Counted from the stretch's first letter, positions 42,353 to 51,011 are shown. The stretch: DNA of 64,000 bases from Bacillus_CJ salitolerans (GCF_042680805.1 NZ_JBHUEM010000008.1:1-64000), one strand, 5' to 3'. Program-made: numbers and translations. The notes: generated by a model from the sequence alone, not told the origin.

Positions 42353-43230
42353 ATGAAAACTGCTTTAATACTTGGTGGAACACAATTTGTAGGAAAAAGG
42401 TTAGTTCAGCTGCTGATAGATAAAGGTGTTCGAGTTACGATTGCGACAAGAGGTAAGACGGATGATGCATTTGGTAATTTAGTTAGTAGATTGATTATTG
42501 AACGTGAAGATAATGAGTCGTTAGTAGAAGCTTTTGAAGGTGAAAAGTGGGATGTTGTGTTTGATCAAACATGCTACTCTCCATTAGAGGCACTAGGATC
42601 AGCAAAAGCTTTGGAAGGAAAAATAGCAAAGTACGTAATTACTTCAAGCCAAGCGGTATGATTTTGGTACAAATCATATTGAAGAAAATTTTAATCCGTG
42701 GATCTATCAACCAGTGTTAAAAGCGAGAAGAGAATATATAGGCTGAAGGCTACCAAGAAGCGAAACGTTCCGCAGAAGCGGTATTATTTCAGAATGCGCA
42801 TGTTCCTGTTGTTGCAGTTCGATTTCCAATTATTGTTGGACAAGATGACTATACAAATAGATTAAAATTCCATATGGAACATATTAAAAATCAGAGTCAA
42901 ATGTTTATCGAAAATCATAAGCGTAGATATAGCTTTATCGACTCAACGGAGGCGGCTCAGTTTCTTTACCAAATAGCAAACTCGGATTTCAGAGGTCCTA
43001 TTAATCCTGGGTCTGAAGGAGATATGAGTTTGGAAGAATTGCTTACATTAATTGAAAATGTGATAGGAAAAGAGGCGATTGCTCATTTGAACGGAAGTCC
43101 ATCTCCTTATAACTTTCCTGGAGATTGGTCGGTAAATAACGCTCGTGCGCGTTCTCTAGGATTTAAGTTTACTTCTTTGGAGCACTTAATAGAAAAGCTT
43201 GTTCGTTTTTATTATCTAGCAGATATGTAA
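42353..43230 (+). pseudogene. NAD-dependent epimerase/dehydratase with two frameshifts
   Basis: ATG 42353 behind AAAAGGA starts MKTALILGGTQFVGKRLVQL, a Rossmann GGxxFxG fold. The frame breaks at about 42658 after VITSSQAV. It resumes one frame over as YDFGTNHIEENFNPWIYQPV and breaks again at about 42745. The last part, YQEAKRSAEAVLF to FYYLADM, carries the YxxxK-like motif. Joined, the pieces give a normal-length epimerase of about 290 aa. Two separate indels make true decay more likely than a sequencing error. Confidence 0.82.
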
Positions 43231-43337
43231 GTGTGTCTTTCGATTTGGCTGAAAAGGAAATTTCAAAAGAGATTCTTTCCTTTGATCATCCGGTAATTAG
43301 TTGAATAATGCAAATAATTTGGATTTGAGGTGGAAGG

Positions 43338-43781
43338 ATGAAGAACTATCGTTCACTATTTCAACAACTAACACGTCGAATTGGATTGTTGAACAAAAAT
43401 TGTTGCATCGTAGATGATATTGAGGTTTCTATTGTTCAAAGTCATATTCTATATGAAATTAGTACACGTGATATACCATCTATGAATCAAATAGCAGAAG
43501 CTCTAGGTATTGACATGTCAACATTTAGTAGACAAATTCAAAAGCTAAAGAGTATGGGCTTAGTAGATAAGAAGCAGCATAGTGAAGATAAAAGAACGTA
43601 TATTTTATCTCTTACACCAAAAGGAAAATATGTTGTATCAAGTATTAGTGACGAGATGAATAAATATTTAGAGGGAATATTTTCTGAAATGAGTGAATAT
43701 GAAAAGGAAATTGTCGTTAAGTCGATACACTTACTAAATGAAAGTATGGCAAAGTCAAACGCATGTTGTAAATCTCATTAG
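43338..43781 (+). CDS. MarR family regulator with terminal cysteine pairs
   Basis: A 147-aa winged-helix regulator: PSMNQIAEALGIDMSTFSRQ is the DNA-reading helix-turn-helix, and KKQHSEDKRTYILSLTPKG the wing. Cysteine pairs near both ends (NKNCCIVDD and SNACCKSH) could bind metal or metalloid, or form redox disulfides; this is inference. AGGTGGAAGG precedes the ATG. It follows the broken epimerase gene and has its own terminator. Confidence 0.85.
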   Translation: MKNYRSLFQQLTRRIGLLNKNCCIVDDIEVSIVQSHILYEISTRDIPSMNQIAEALGIDMSTFSRQIQKLKSMGLVDKKQHSEDKRTYILSLTPKGKYVVSSISDEMNKYLEGIFSEMSEYEKEIVVKSIHLLNESMAKSNACCKSH

Positions 43782-43788
43782 GCAGAAT

Positions 43789-43813
43789 AAACCGACAAAG
43801 TGTCGGTTTTTTT
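43789..43813 (+). terminator. Terminator of the MarR gene
   Basis: AAACCGACA-AAG-TGTCGGTTTTTTT. Confidence 0.9.
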
Positions 43814-43823
43814 ATAAGTTAGA

Positions 43824-44068
43824 AGTATAAGTTTCTGGTGTTTAGTTTATACAAAGTTACGTTTAAATCCAGCTCCAGCGCCCAGCCAAGATGAAATGGC
43901 GACGATCTTTGCCATTTCATCCTACTCGAGGGAAAAAGAAAATCACTTTTTCCTTGGTCAAATAACCTGTCATGAATAAAAGGGAAACCACCCTTTTTTT
44001 CATGACAGGTTATTTGCTCTGCCTTAGGCTAAACGGGGCGCCCTGAGCCTTTTGTTCTTCCCCAAACT
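43824..44068 (+). repeat. Dispersed repeat family B, copy 4 (most complete)
   Basis: Left flank AGTTTCTGGTGTTTAGTTTA, AATCCAGCTCCAGCGCCCAGCC, hairpin GATGAAATGGC..GCCATTTCATC, CTCGAGG, hairpin GGAAAAAG..CTTTTTCC, and the main hairpin whose 17-nt arms at 43959-43975 and 44000-44016 are perfectly complementary, then GGCTAAACGGGGCGCCCTGAGCCTTTTGTTC. Confidence 0.88.
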
Positions 44069-44209
44069 AAGTGAATTTCCTCACACAATCTTCTCGCATG
44101 ATCTAACTTTTATAAACAAAGAAATAATAATGCGACTAGTAATTGAATGTTCAGGAAATAATACGAAAATGAATGTAGTATATAACCATTCGTTAGGGAG
44201 CGATCATTT

Positions 44210-45916
44210 TTGAAAAAGCTTACTGATTGGTTAGATGAGATAAAAGAAAAAAAACAACAAAATGTTATTCAATCATGGAATAAAAGAAGCATGAACAAAT
44301 CTAATTCTCCATCTTCTTCCGATATGGAAACGGAACAATCTACATATAAAGTAAATATAAACATAGATAAAGATTTAAAACTAGCACTTACAACTATTAA
44401 ATCTACCTTAGGAAATTGTAAGGATATTATTGTGAGAGAATTTGTTTTAGGGGAACAAGGGAAACAATCACTTGCTGTTATATATGTTGATGGTCTCGTA
44501 AATCAAACGCTTATACAAGATTTTATCTTAAAAACATTAATGATCGATATAAGAGCTACTTCTATTGATGACTCATCAATTTTGAATTTTAAACAGAAGG
44601 AAATCATAGAAAAGTTTTCATTAGCAGTTAGTGAATTAAACGAAGTCAAGACGTATGGTGACATTTACAATTCAATTCTATCAGGGGATACTGTTATTTT
44701 GCTAAATGGATGGGATTGTGGTTTTTCTGTTGGATCAAAGGGATGGGACAAGCGGGCTGTTGAGGAGCCATCGTCTCAGACTACAGTAAGAGGTCCAAAA
44801 GAAGGATTTACCGAAACATTAAGAACAAACACAGCTCTCATCCGAAGACGAATAAAAGACCCTAACTTACGAATTGATCATATGCAGGTTGGTCAGAGGA
44901 CGAAAACAGACATTGCAATAGCTTACATTCATGGTCTAGCAACTGATAGTATCGTAAAAGAGTTAAAGGATCGGATTAACAGAATTGAAGTTGATTCGAT
45001 TTTAGAGAGTGGCTATATTGAAGAATTCATTCAAGATGAGACATACAGCCCTTTTCCCACCATTTATAATTCGGAAAGACCGGACGCCATTTGTGGAGGA
45101 ATTTTAGAGGGTAGGATTGGGATTATCGTAGATGGAACACCGTTTGTACTATTAGCACCTGCCATCTTTGTTCAATTCTTTCAATCACCAGAAGACTATT
45201 ATCAAAGATCTGACATTTCAATATTACTACGGTTACTGAGGGTTATGTCTTTTCTACTAGCATTATTAGTCCCATCTGCCTATATTGCTGTAACAACCTT
45301 TCACCAGGAAATGCTACCCACCACATTACTTATTAGTTTAGCTGCTCAAAGGGAGGGTGTGCCGTTTCCAGCATTTGTAGAAGCGTTACTAATGGAAATT
45401 ACCTTTGAAATTATTCGTGAAGCTGGGATTCGAATGCCTAGGGCGGTCGGAAGCGCTATTTCTATAGTTGGAGCGCTAGTATTAGGACAAGCAGCCGTTG
45501 AAGCGGGAATTGTTTCTGCAACAATGGTTATCGTTGTATCTCTAACAGCGATTAGTAGCTTCGTCCTACCTGAGTTCAATTTATCCATTTCAATTAGAAT
45601 ACTACGTTTTATGTTTATGATTCTTGCTGCATCATTTGGATTATTTGGAATTATATTGGGATTAATCGTCATGATCACTCATTTAGTGAATTTACGATCA
45701 TTTGGTGTTCCTTACCTGACTCCGATGGCACCTTACATTAGGGAGGATCAAAAGGATGCTATCATACGCCTACCGCATTGGGCGCTAGGAACTAGACCTC
45801 GTTTAATAAGTCAACAAGATTCGAAGAGAAATCAAACTCCAGCGCCAGAACCAGAACCTAATGCTTCAGAAAGTAAAAGTGAGAAAACAACAGACAAGAC
45901 AAAGGAGACTGAGTAG
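44210..45916 (+). CDS. Spore germination receptor A subunit (GerA/GerK type)
   Basis: A 568-aa protein with a long cytosolic N-terminal domain (residues 1-330, including QTTVRGPKEGFTETLRTNTA and LIRRRIKDPNLRIDHMQVG) and about five C-terminal membrane segments (LLRVMSFLLALLVPSAYIAV onward, TFEIIREAGIRMPRAVG). It is the A subunit of a nutrient germinant receptor in the spore inner membrane. The TTG start follows AGGGAG. It leads an A-C-D-B operon. Which nutrient it responds to cannot be read. Confidence 0.93.
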   Translation: MKKLTDWLDEIKEKKQQNVIQSWNKRSMNKSNSPSSSDMETEQSTYKVNINIDKDLKLALTTIKSTLGNCKDIIVREFVLGEQGKQSLAVIYVDGLVNQTLIQDFILKTLMIDIRATSIDDSSILNFKQKEIIEKFSLAVSELNEVKTYGDIYNSILSGDTVILLNGWDCGFSVGSKGWDKRAVEEPSSQTTVRGPKEGFTETLRTNTALIRRRIKDPNLRIDHMQVGQRTKTDIAIAYIHGLATDSIVKELKDRINRIEVDSILESGYIEEFIQDETYSPFPTIYNSERPDAICGGILEGRIGIIVDGTPFVLLAPAIFVQFFQSPEDYYQRSDISILLRLLRVMSFLLALLVPSAYIAVTTFHQEMLPTTLLISLAAQREGVPFPAFVEALLMEITFEIIREAGIRMPRAVGSAISIVGALVLGQAAVEAGIVSATMVIVVSLTAISSFVLPEFNLSISIRILRFMFMILAASFGLFGIILGLIVMITHLVNLRSFGVPYLTPMAPYIREDQKDAIIRLPHWALGTRPRLISQQDSKRNQTPAPEPEPNASESKSEKTTDKTKETE

Positions 45917-45917
45917 C

Positions 45918-47117
45918 GTGATAAAGCTTATAAGAATCATCGTTTTTACATTGATCTTCATTGCGCTTTCAGGATGCTGGAGTAAAAAGGAATTGTCAGA
46001 TTTAGCTATTACAACTGCCATAGGTATCGATAAACAGGAGGATCAATATTTAGTTTCGGCTCAAATCATTAATCCGGGTGAAATAGCTGGAAAAGCCCTC
46101 TCAAATCGAACAGCAGTAAGTACTTATGAGGTAGAAGGAAGAAGTATATCTGAAGCATTTCGTAAAATGTCAAAAGAAGCACCAAGAAGAATGTATTTAT
46201 CACATGTAAGGATTGTTGTGATAGGTGAAACGATAGCAAAAGAAGGATTAAAGCAAATACTTGATTATTTGTCTAGATATTATGAAGCGCGGACTGATTT
46301 TTATTTAGTTGTTACAAAAGACCAAACTGCGCACGATATTTTATCCATCTTAACACCTATAGAAAAAATCCCTGCCAACAAGATCTTTAATTCCATTAAG
46401 GTATCAGAAGGAAACTGGGCACCAACAAAGGGCGTGCAGCTAGATGATTTGATCTCGAAAATCATCAGTGATGGAAATAATCCGGTATTAACGGGGATTA
46501 AGTATGAGGGGAATCTTGAAGAAGGCTCTTCATTAAAGAATATAGAAAGTGTGTCGTCCCCTACGAGGGTTGAACTTGAAAATCTTGCATTGTTTAGAGG
46601 GGATCGGCTTGTTGGTTGGTTTAATACAATTGAAGCAAAAGGGTTTAATTATATAACTGATAATATAAAAGAAACCGTTGGAGTTATTGAGTGCGAGGAA
46701 AATAATGGGAGGATCACCATACAACTGTTTAATTCGAATACGAATGTAGAGGGACAAGTTAAGCAGGGAAAACCAAAAATTATTATAGACATAAAGTGTG
46801 AACTTAAAGTGGAGGAAGTTAGTAAGTGTGAAAGGAAATTAAGTGAAGAGGACACGATCAAGTGGATTGAAGAGAAGAGTAATAAACAAATAAAAAAAAT
46901 CTTACTTGCTTCTATAAATAAAGCAAAGGAACATAAGGCAGATGTGTTTGGATTCGGTGATACTATTAGACGTGCCAATCCAAAGGCATGGAAAGGTATG
47001 AGAGACAATTGGAACGATGAACTATTTCCAAATTTAGAAATTGAAATAAGAGCAGAATCCACTATACGAAGATTAGGAACCATCACAGAATCGTTTCAAG
47101 AACAAGGAAAGGAATAA
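45918..47117 (+). CDS. Spore germination receptor C subunit (Ger(x)C lipoprotein)
   Basis: A 399-aa lipoprotein. GTG 45918 follows the A-subunit stop by one base and has AAAGGAG 11 nt upstream. Signal sequence with lipobox LSGC (Cys20). Ger(x)C landmarks: WSKKELSDLAITTAIGIDK, TYEVEGRSISEAFRKMSKEA, PRRMYLSHVRIVVIGE. It is anchored in the inner spore membrane and required for receptor function with A and B. Confidence 0.92.
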   Translation: MIKLIRIIVFTLIFIALSGCWSKKELSDLAITTAIGIDKQEDQYLVSAQIINPGEIAGKALSNRTAVSTYEVEGRSISEAFRKMSKEAPRRMYLSHVRIVVIGETIAKEGLKQILDYLSRYYEARTDFYLVVTKDQTAHDILSILTPIEKIPANKIFNSIKVSEGNWAPTKGVQLDDLISKIISDGNNPVLTGIKYEGNLEEGSSLKNIESVSSPTRVELENLALFRGDRLVGWFNTIEAKGFNYITDNIKETVGVIECEENNGRITIQLFNSNTNVEGQVKQGKPKIIIDIKCELKVEEVSKCERKLSEEDTIKWIEEKSNKQIKKILLASINKAKEHKADVFGFGDTIRRANPKAWKGMRDNWNDELFPNLEIEIRAESTIRRLGTITESFQEQGKE

Positions 47118-47120
47118 TAT

Positions 47121-47369
47121 ATGCTTCAAGCGATTGGAATTTTAGCAGTTTCATGTCTCATCTGTTTATATGAGATACCAAAGATGAAAAAGGAAAACAT
47201 GAAAAAAGAAGTCATTGTTTTTTTACTCCTATTGGGAATAGGAGTAGCTTTATCAATATTAGAGGGATTTGAGATACACATACCAAACCCTCTAGAAGGG
47301 TTAATTGTATTACTTGAGCCCATAACAATGGCAATTCGTTCATTCATAAGTGGCAGTGTGGAGGGATAG
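47121..47369 (+). CDS. Small two-TM germination protein (D-subunit type)
   Basis: An 82-aa protein with two membrane segments (AIGILAVSCLICLYEIP and VIVFLLLLGIGVALSIL). Its place inside a ger operon and its size match the D-subunit genes described next to germinant receptor operons in Bacillus, whose products modulate receptor activity. It starts 4 nt after the C gene and ends 3 nt before the B gene. Confidence 0.78.
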   Translation: MLQAIGILAVSCLICLYEIPKMKKENMKKEVIVFLLLLGIGVALSILEGFEIHIPNPLEGLIVLLEPITMAIRSFISGSVEG

Positions 47370-47371
47370 AG

Positions 47372-48505
47372 ATGACTAAGCAAAAGGAGAATATAAGTCC
47401 TAGACAATTTGCAATTTTAGTTGCTCTTTTTACAATTGGAAGTGCTATTTTGTTTTTACCTGCCACTTTAACAGGAATTGCTGAACAAGACGGTTGGATT
47501 TCTGCTTTGTTAGCTACAACTATAGGTATTGGATTTGTCTTATTTTTTGCAAAGGTCGGAACCACACTAAAAAATATGACATTTATAGAGGCATGTCAAT
47601 ATGCCTTAGGCAAAAAAATTGGAGGTATTCTTGCTGCTTTCTATTTGACTTTTCCATTTTTGCTCTGTACCTTCCTGTTATGGGATATTGGAGATTTTAT
47701 GGTTACTCAAATTATCGTGGAAACCCCTATTCAGGCAGTGTTTATACTGTTCATCTTGACCATTGTCTATACGGTCAGATCTGGTATCGAAAGTGTAGCG
47801 AGGACAGCTGAGATTTTTGTCCCTTGGGTGTATGGGCTATTCTTTATCATTATCATTTTTGTCATACCAAGCATTCAAATAACAAATCTTCTACCGATCT
47901 TGGAAAATGGTATTCGCCCTGTCTTACTTGGTTCCTATCATATGATGAGCTTTCCAATTCTAGAATTAAGTTTGTTTTTAATGGTAACCAAAAACATCTA
48001 TGACCCAAGTAAAATAAAAAGTGCTTTTTTAAATGGATTTTTCAGAGGAACCTTTGTATTGTTTATTGTAACAATGGCTTGTATTTATGTACTTGGACCA
48101 GATTTCACAGCCCGAAATGCCTTTCCTGTATATATACTTGGGAAAAAGGTGGCAATTGGGGAATTTCTCCAAAGAATCGAGATTGTTATTGCAATCATGT
48201 GGTTTTTAAGTATTTTATTTAAGTTAGCTATTGCTTTTTACTCACTTGTTTTGGGGACTAGTCAGATACTTGGGTTAAAGGATTATCGTCCTCTTACGCT
48301 ACCATATGCTGTTCTTTTAGTAATCTCAACCATTATCATGATTCCAAATTCAATATTTTTAACAGAATTTGATCAAAAGGCTCAAGGACCTTACATTTTT
48401 TTTATTTGTGTCATCATACCCTTAATTGTGTTTATTGCACTTATGAGAAAAGAGAGATTGAACAAAAAGGATAAGAAGGAAGTCGACCAACATACATCTA
48501 CGTAA
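47372..48505 (+). CDS. Spore germination receptor B subunit (GerB/GerK permease type)
   Basis: A 377-aa integral membrane protein of the amino acid/polyamine permease-like GerAB family with about ten transmembrane helices (FAILVALFTIGSAILFLPAT at the start) and a basic C-terminal tail KKDKKEVDQHTST. GerAB-type subunits are the likely germinant-binding component. AGAGATG follows the D-subunit stop, so translation is coupled. It is the last gene of the operon. Confidence 0.93.
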   Translation: MTKQKENISPRQFAILVALFTIGSAILFLPATLTGIAEQDGWISALLATTIGIGFVLFFAKVGTTLKNMTFIEACQYALGKKIGGILAAFYLTFPFLLCTFLLWDIGDFMVTQIIVETPIQAVFILFILTIVYTVRSGIESVARTAEIFVPWVYGLFFIIIIFVIPSIQITNLLPILENGIRPVLLGSYHMMSFPILELSLFLMVTKNIYDPSKIKSAFLNGFFRGTFVLFIVTMACIYVLGPDFTARNAFPVYILGKKVAIGEFLQRIEIVIAIMWFLSILFKLAIAFYSLVLGTSQILGLKDYRPLTLPYAVLLVISTIIMIPNSIFLTEFDQKAQGPYIFFICVIIPLIVFIALMRKERLNKKDKKEVDQHTST

Positions 48506-48541
48506 ATAACCGTTTTATTTGACGGTTATTTTATTATTATT
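48506..48541 (+). terminator. Terminator of the ger operon
   Basis: AAATAACCGT and ACGGTTATTT pair, followed by TATTATT. Confidence 0.78.
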
Positions 48542-48548
48542 AAGTTTT

Positions 48549-48708
48549 CAGCAAGTGAATGGGCTAGTGACTTGGAATCCAGCTCCAGCACCCAGCCACT
48601 CGAGGTCAAATGTTCCAAATGAGTAAAAGGGGAAAAGCACCCTTTTTTTTATTAAGGAACATTTGCTCTGCCTGAGGCTAAACGGGGCGCTTTGCGCCTT
48701 TTGTTCTA
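48549..48708 (+). repeat. Dispersed repeat family B, copy 5
   Basis: GCAAGTGAATGGGCTAGTGA, CCAGCTCCAGCACCCAGCC, CTCGAGG, main hairpin with outer arms CAAATGTTCC / GGAACATTTG and inner AAAGGG / CCCTTT, then GGCTAAACGGGGCGC..GCGCCTTTTGTTC. It lacks the two accessory hairpins. Confidence 0.85.
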
Positions 48709-48715
48709 AAAAAGA

Positions 48716-48742
48716 TGAAACCTGTTAAAAAGGAGAAACGTC
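48716..48742 (+). promoter_or_regulatory. ECF-type promoter (autoregulatory)
   Basis: TGAAAC (48716-48721), 17-nt spacer, CGTC (48739-48742) matches the SigM/SigW/SigX class of extracytoplasmic-function promoters and lies upstream of the ECF sigma gene. Confidence 0.75.
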
Positions 48743-48819
48743 AAACTAATAACAATACGAACTAGCAAACAAAAAACTTGAAAATATGAAAAAACTAATT
48801 CGGAAAAGGATGCGGGACA

Positions 48820-49395
48820 ATGAAAACCCAAAAACAGAAGGTGCCAGATCAATTGGTTCCTGAACAAACGAATGAACAGCTACTGGAAAAAGTTATGGTT
48901 CAATATGGTGAAGACATTAAACGAATACTATATGGATATACGAAAAACTGGTCCATTACCGATGATTTAACACAAGATACATTTGTAACCGTTTATTTGA
49001 AACTAGATGAATTTCGAGGAGAATCGTCCTTAAAAACATGGATATATCGTATAGCTATAAATAAAGCAAAAGATTATTTGAGGAGCTTTTCATATCGAAA
49101 ATTTGTGTTAGCAGATAAATTTTCAGAGAATAAACGTGACCCTCGTTTGCAACCAGAAGAGGAGTTATTAAAAAATCTAGAAAATAGGCAATTATTAGCT
49201 GAAATATATAAGCTTCCAGTGAAATATCGTGAAGTCATCATTTTATTTTATTTAAAAGAATTATCGATAGAAGAAATCAGTGACATCCTCGAAATGAATA
49301 GTTCTACCATTAAAACGAGACTGAACAGAGGTCGTGAAAAGCTAAGGAAAAGCTATGTTTTGGAAGGGGGCAACATTAATGGACTCAAAGCTTAA
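48820..49395 (+). CDS. ECF RNA polymerase sigma factor (SigX-like by size)
   Basis: A 191-aa sigma factor. Region 2 (SITDDLTQDTFVTVYLKLDE, then LKTWIYRIAINKAKDYLR) and region 4 (LPVKYREVIILFYLKELSIE, MNSSTIKTRLNRGREKLRK) are both complete. The overlapping downstream gene encodes a one-TM protein of anti-sigma size, and an ECF promoter precedes the gene. These features fit an envelope-stress circuit like SigX/RsiX; the exact counterpart is not certain. Confidence 0.9.
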   Translation: MKTQKQKVPDQLVPEQTNEQLLEKVMVQYGEDIKRILYGYTKNWSITDDLTQDTFVTVYLKLDEFRGESSLKTWIYRIAINKAKDYLRSFSYRKFVLADKFSENKRDPRLQPEEELLKNLENRQLLAEIYKLPVKYREVIILFYLKELSIEEISDILEMNSSTIKTRLNRGREKLRKSYVLEGGNINGLKA

Positions 49396-50572
49396 AGAAC
49401 TATCTGAAGAATACAATTCAATCGTGCCTTTGTACCCGGTTTTCAAAGAAGCAGATAAAGAAAGGATTAGAGAGAGAATTCAAGGAAATCAGATGACCAA
49501 ATCTGTAAGACATGTCTTTCCAAGAACGGTGTCATATATTGTTCTTGCGGCCATGTTTATTTTAACAATTGGCATAGTTGGAATAAAAACAGAATTAATT
49601 AAGCTAGGAAATATGGAAGAACAACCGCAATCTCCTACGAATATAGAAAATCCTACTGAAACAATTAAAGAACTAACAAATGAAGAGAAAATAGAGGAGC
49701 AGCTATCAAGACAAGGGTTACCTCATGAGGGGAATAACATATTTAACCCAACTACTATTAAGAAAGGTGATTTTGTCGCTGGCTGGAAGCTTACAGAAAT
49801 AGATGTAACACCTGGTAACATACAATATCCATATGATATGACGAAAGCCCACTTTGATGGGAAAGTAACGATTACAGGAACGATAGAACATATTCCTGCA
49901 ACCAACGAATTATACGGGAACCTGATCATATTCGTTCCTACGGAGGAATCGGCCAAACTTCTACCGGTTTCTCATCATGATACGAGAAATCCGAATAAAT
50001 GGATTATGTTTGAAAATCAAGAGAAAGCGAAAGAGCTCCTTCAAACATCGCAAGGAGATATATTAGAGGGGATGAAAGTAACGCTTACAGACTATAAAGT
50101 TAATTTCTTTGAATCAGATATTTTAGATTCTGCAATGATTGAATTCTCTCACGGCGCTTCAAGTATTATGCTAAGCCCGGAGCTTGAAGATATCTATGAG
50201 GCTATTAGTAAGGATTTTAATAAAGAGCACTTAAGAGGTCTTAGTCCTTTAGAAATCTTTAGACTCTATTATACAGCAGAGGAAAGAAAGGATTTTCGAA
50301 CACAATATGAGTTGTTTATCCAGGATGAACAGTATGTTAAGGTGTTTGAAACATATGATGAATATTTAGAGGCAGTTGAAAGCGACAATTTGCACGAGAG
50401 AGAGAGAATTTTACAAAATGTTATAACAAGTGATTTAGTCGAGAACATTTTTATAAAAGAAGAGATAGGGGAAGAAAGCGCACGCATTATCGTAGTGAAT
50501 CTCGAGATGGGATTTGGCTTAGTAAAAGATGCAGGCGGGATATGGAGAGTTAATTGGATGCCGTATCAATAA
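49379..50572 (+). CDS. Probable membrane anti-sigma factor
   Basis: 397 aa from ATG 49379 (GGAAGGGGG upstream), overlapping the sigma gene by 17 nt. A cytosolic N-terminus of about 52 residues is followed by one membrane segment (TVSYIVLAAMFILTIGIVGI) and an extracellular part of about 320 residues: a DUF4179-like beta domain (FVAGWKLTEIDVTPGN, VTITGTIEHIPATNELYGNL) and a C-terminal helical region. It would hold the ECF sigma factor until an envelope signal frees it. The assignment rests on context and topology. Confidence 0.75.
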   Translation: MDSKLKELSEEYNSIVPLYPVFKEADKERIRERIQGNQMTKSVRHVFPRTVSYIVLAAMFILTIGIVGIKTELIKLGNMEEQPQSPTNIENPTETIKELTNEEKIEEQLSRQGLPHEGNNIFNPTTIKKGDFVAGWKLTEIDVTPGNIQYPYDMTKAHFDGKVTITGTIEHIPATNELYGNLIIFVPTEESAKLLPVSHHDTRNPNKWIMFENQEKAKELLQTSQGDILEGMKVTLTDYKVNFFESDILDSAMIEFSHGASSIMLSPELEDIYEAISKDFNKEHLRGLSPLEIFRLYYTAEERKDFRTQYELFIQDEQYVKVFETYDEYLEAVESDNLHERERILQNVITSDLVENIFIKEEIGEESARIIVVNLEMGFGLVKDAGGIWRVNWMPYQ

Positions 50573-50580
50573 AGTGTATA

Positions 50581-50705
50581 AACCTGGGACTTTCCGTAAG
50601 TCCCTAAAAATTGTCCTTTCTTGAAGTAGGTATTATCACATACATATCTACTAGATAGGACAATTTTTTTGTGCCTTATAAAAATTTGTTATGTAAAAGC
50701 CTGCT
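50581..50705 (+). repeat. Repeat family D, copy 1, with terminator-like hairpin
   Basis: GGGACTTTCCGTAAGTCCC, then AAAAATTGTCCTTTCTTGAA, a TATTATCACATACATAT centre, and AGGACAATTTTTTTGTGCC, then AAAAATTTGTTATG. It closely follows copy 2 at 55905. The long hairpin TTGTCCT/AGGACAA with T-run can terminate the anti-sigma transcript. Confidence 0.7.
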
Positions 50706-50727
50706 CTCGATAAATGTGCACGCTATT

Positions 50728-50868
50728 GATTGGAGCCGAAGGCACGAAGACTCCTGAGGGAGTTAGGGCCAGGGGATACCCCGCAGGCGCATAGCGATTG
50801 AGGAGGCTCCCCATACCGCCCGCGGAAAGCGAAGTGCCTGGAGAGCAAATCAACAGACAAATTTATTA
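50728..50868 (+). repeat. Repeat family C (GAAGACTCCTG element)
   Basis: TTGATTGGAGCCGAAGGCAC, GAAGACTCCTGAGGGAG, CCCCGCAGGCGCATAGCG, GAGGAGGCTCCCC, CCGCGGAAAGCGAAGTGCC, then GCAAATCAACAG. The ends pair (TTGATT/AATCAA, GGCAC/GTGCC), giving a closed multi-branched fold. I know very similar GC-rich elements from many Bacillaceae intergenic regions. It lies between the ECF operon and htpG. Confidence 0.85.
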
Positions 50869-50946
50869 ACAAAAAGACTAGAAATAAGAGGGAATTCGAA
50901 AGGCCAGTTACCAAGAATTTTGAACAGCGTCTATTTAGGTAATCAA

Positions 50947-50976
50947 TTGACAAGCCTAGTCAATATATGGTATTAA
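50947..50976 (+). promoter_or_regulatory. SigA-type promoter of htpG
   Basis: TTGACA (50947-50952), 18-nt spacer, TATTAA (50971-50976). The CIRCE element begins 9 nt downstream, across the transcription start. Confidence 0.75.
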
Positions 50977-50984
50977 AATAGTGG

Positions 50985-51011
50985 TTAGCACTCTTTGTGC
51001 TAGAGTGCTAA
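50985..51011 (+). promoter_or_regulatory. CIRCE element (HrcA operator)
   Basis: TTAGCACTC-N9-GAGTGCTAA is an exact match to the CIRCE consensus, including the 9-nt spacer. It lies between the promoter and the htpG ribosome binding site, so HrcA should repress htpG until heat stress. Confidence 0.97.

Noticed and set aside
44100..44209. SigG promoter for the ger operon
   Set aside because: The expected forespore timing suggested one, but no TGAATA-N17/18-CATAMTA pattern could be read with confidence.
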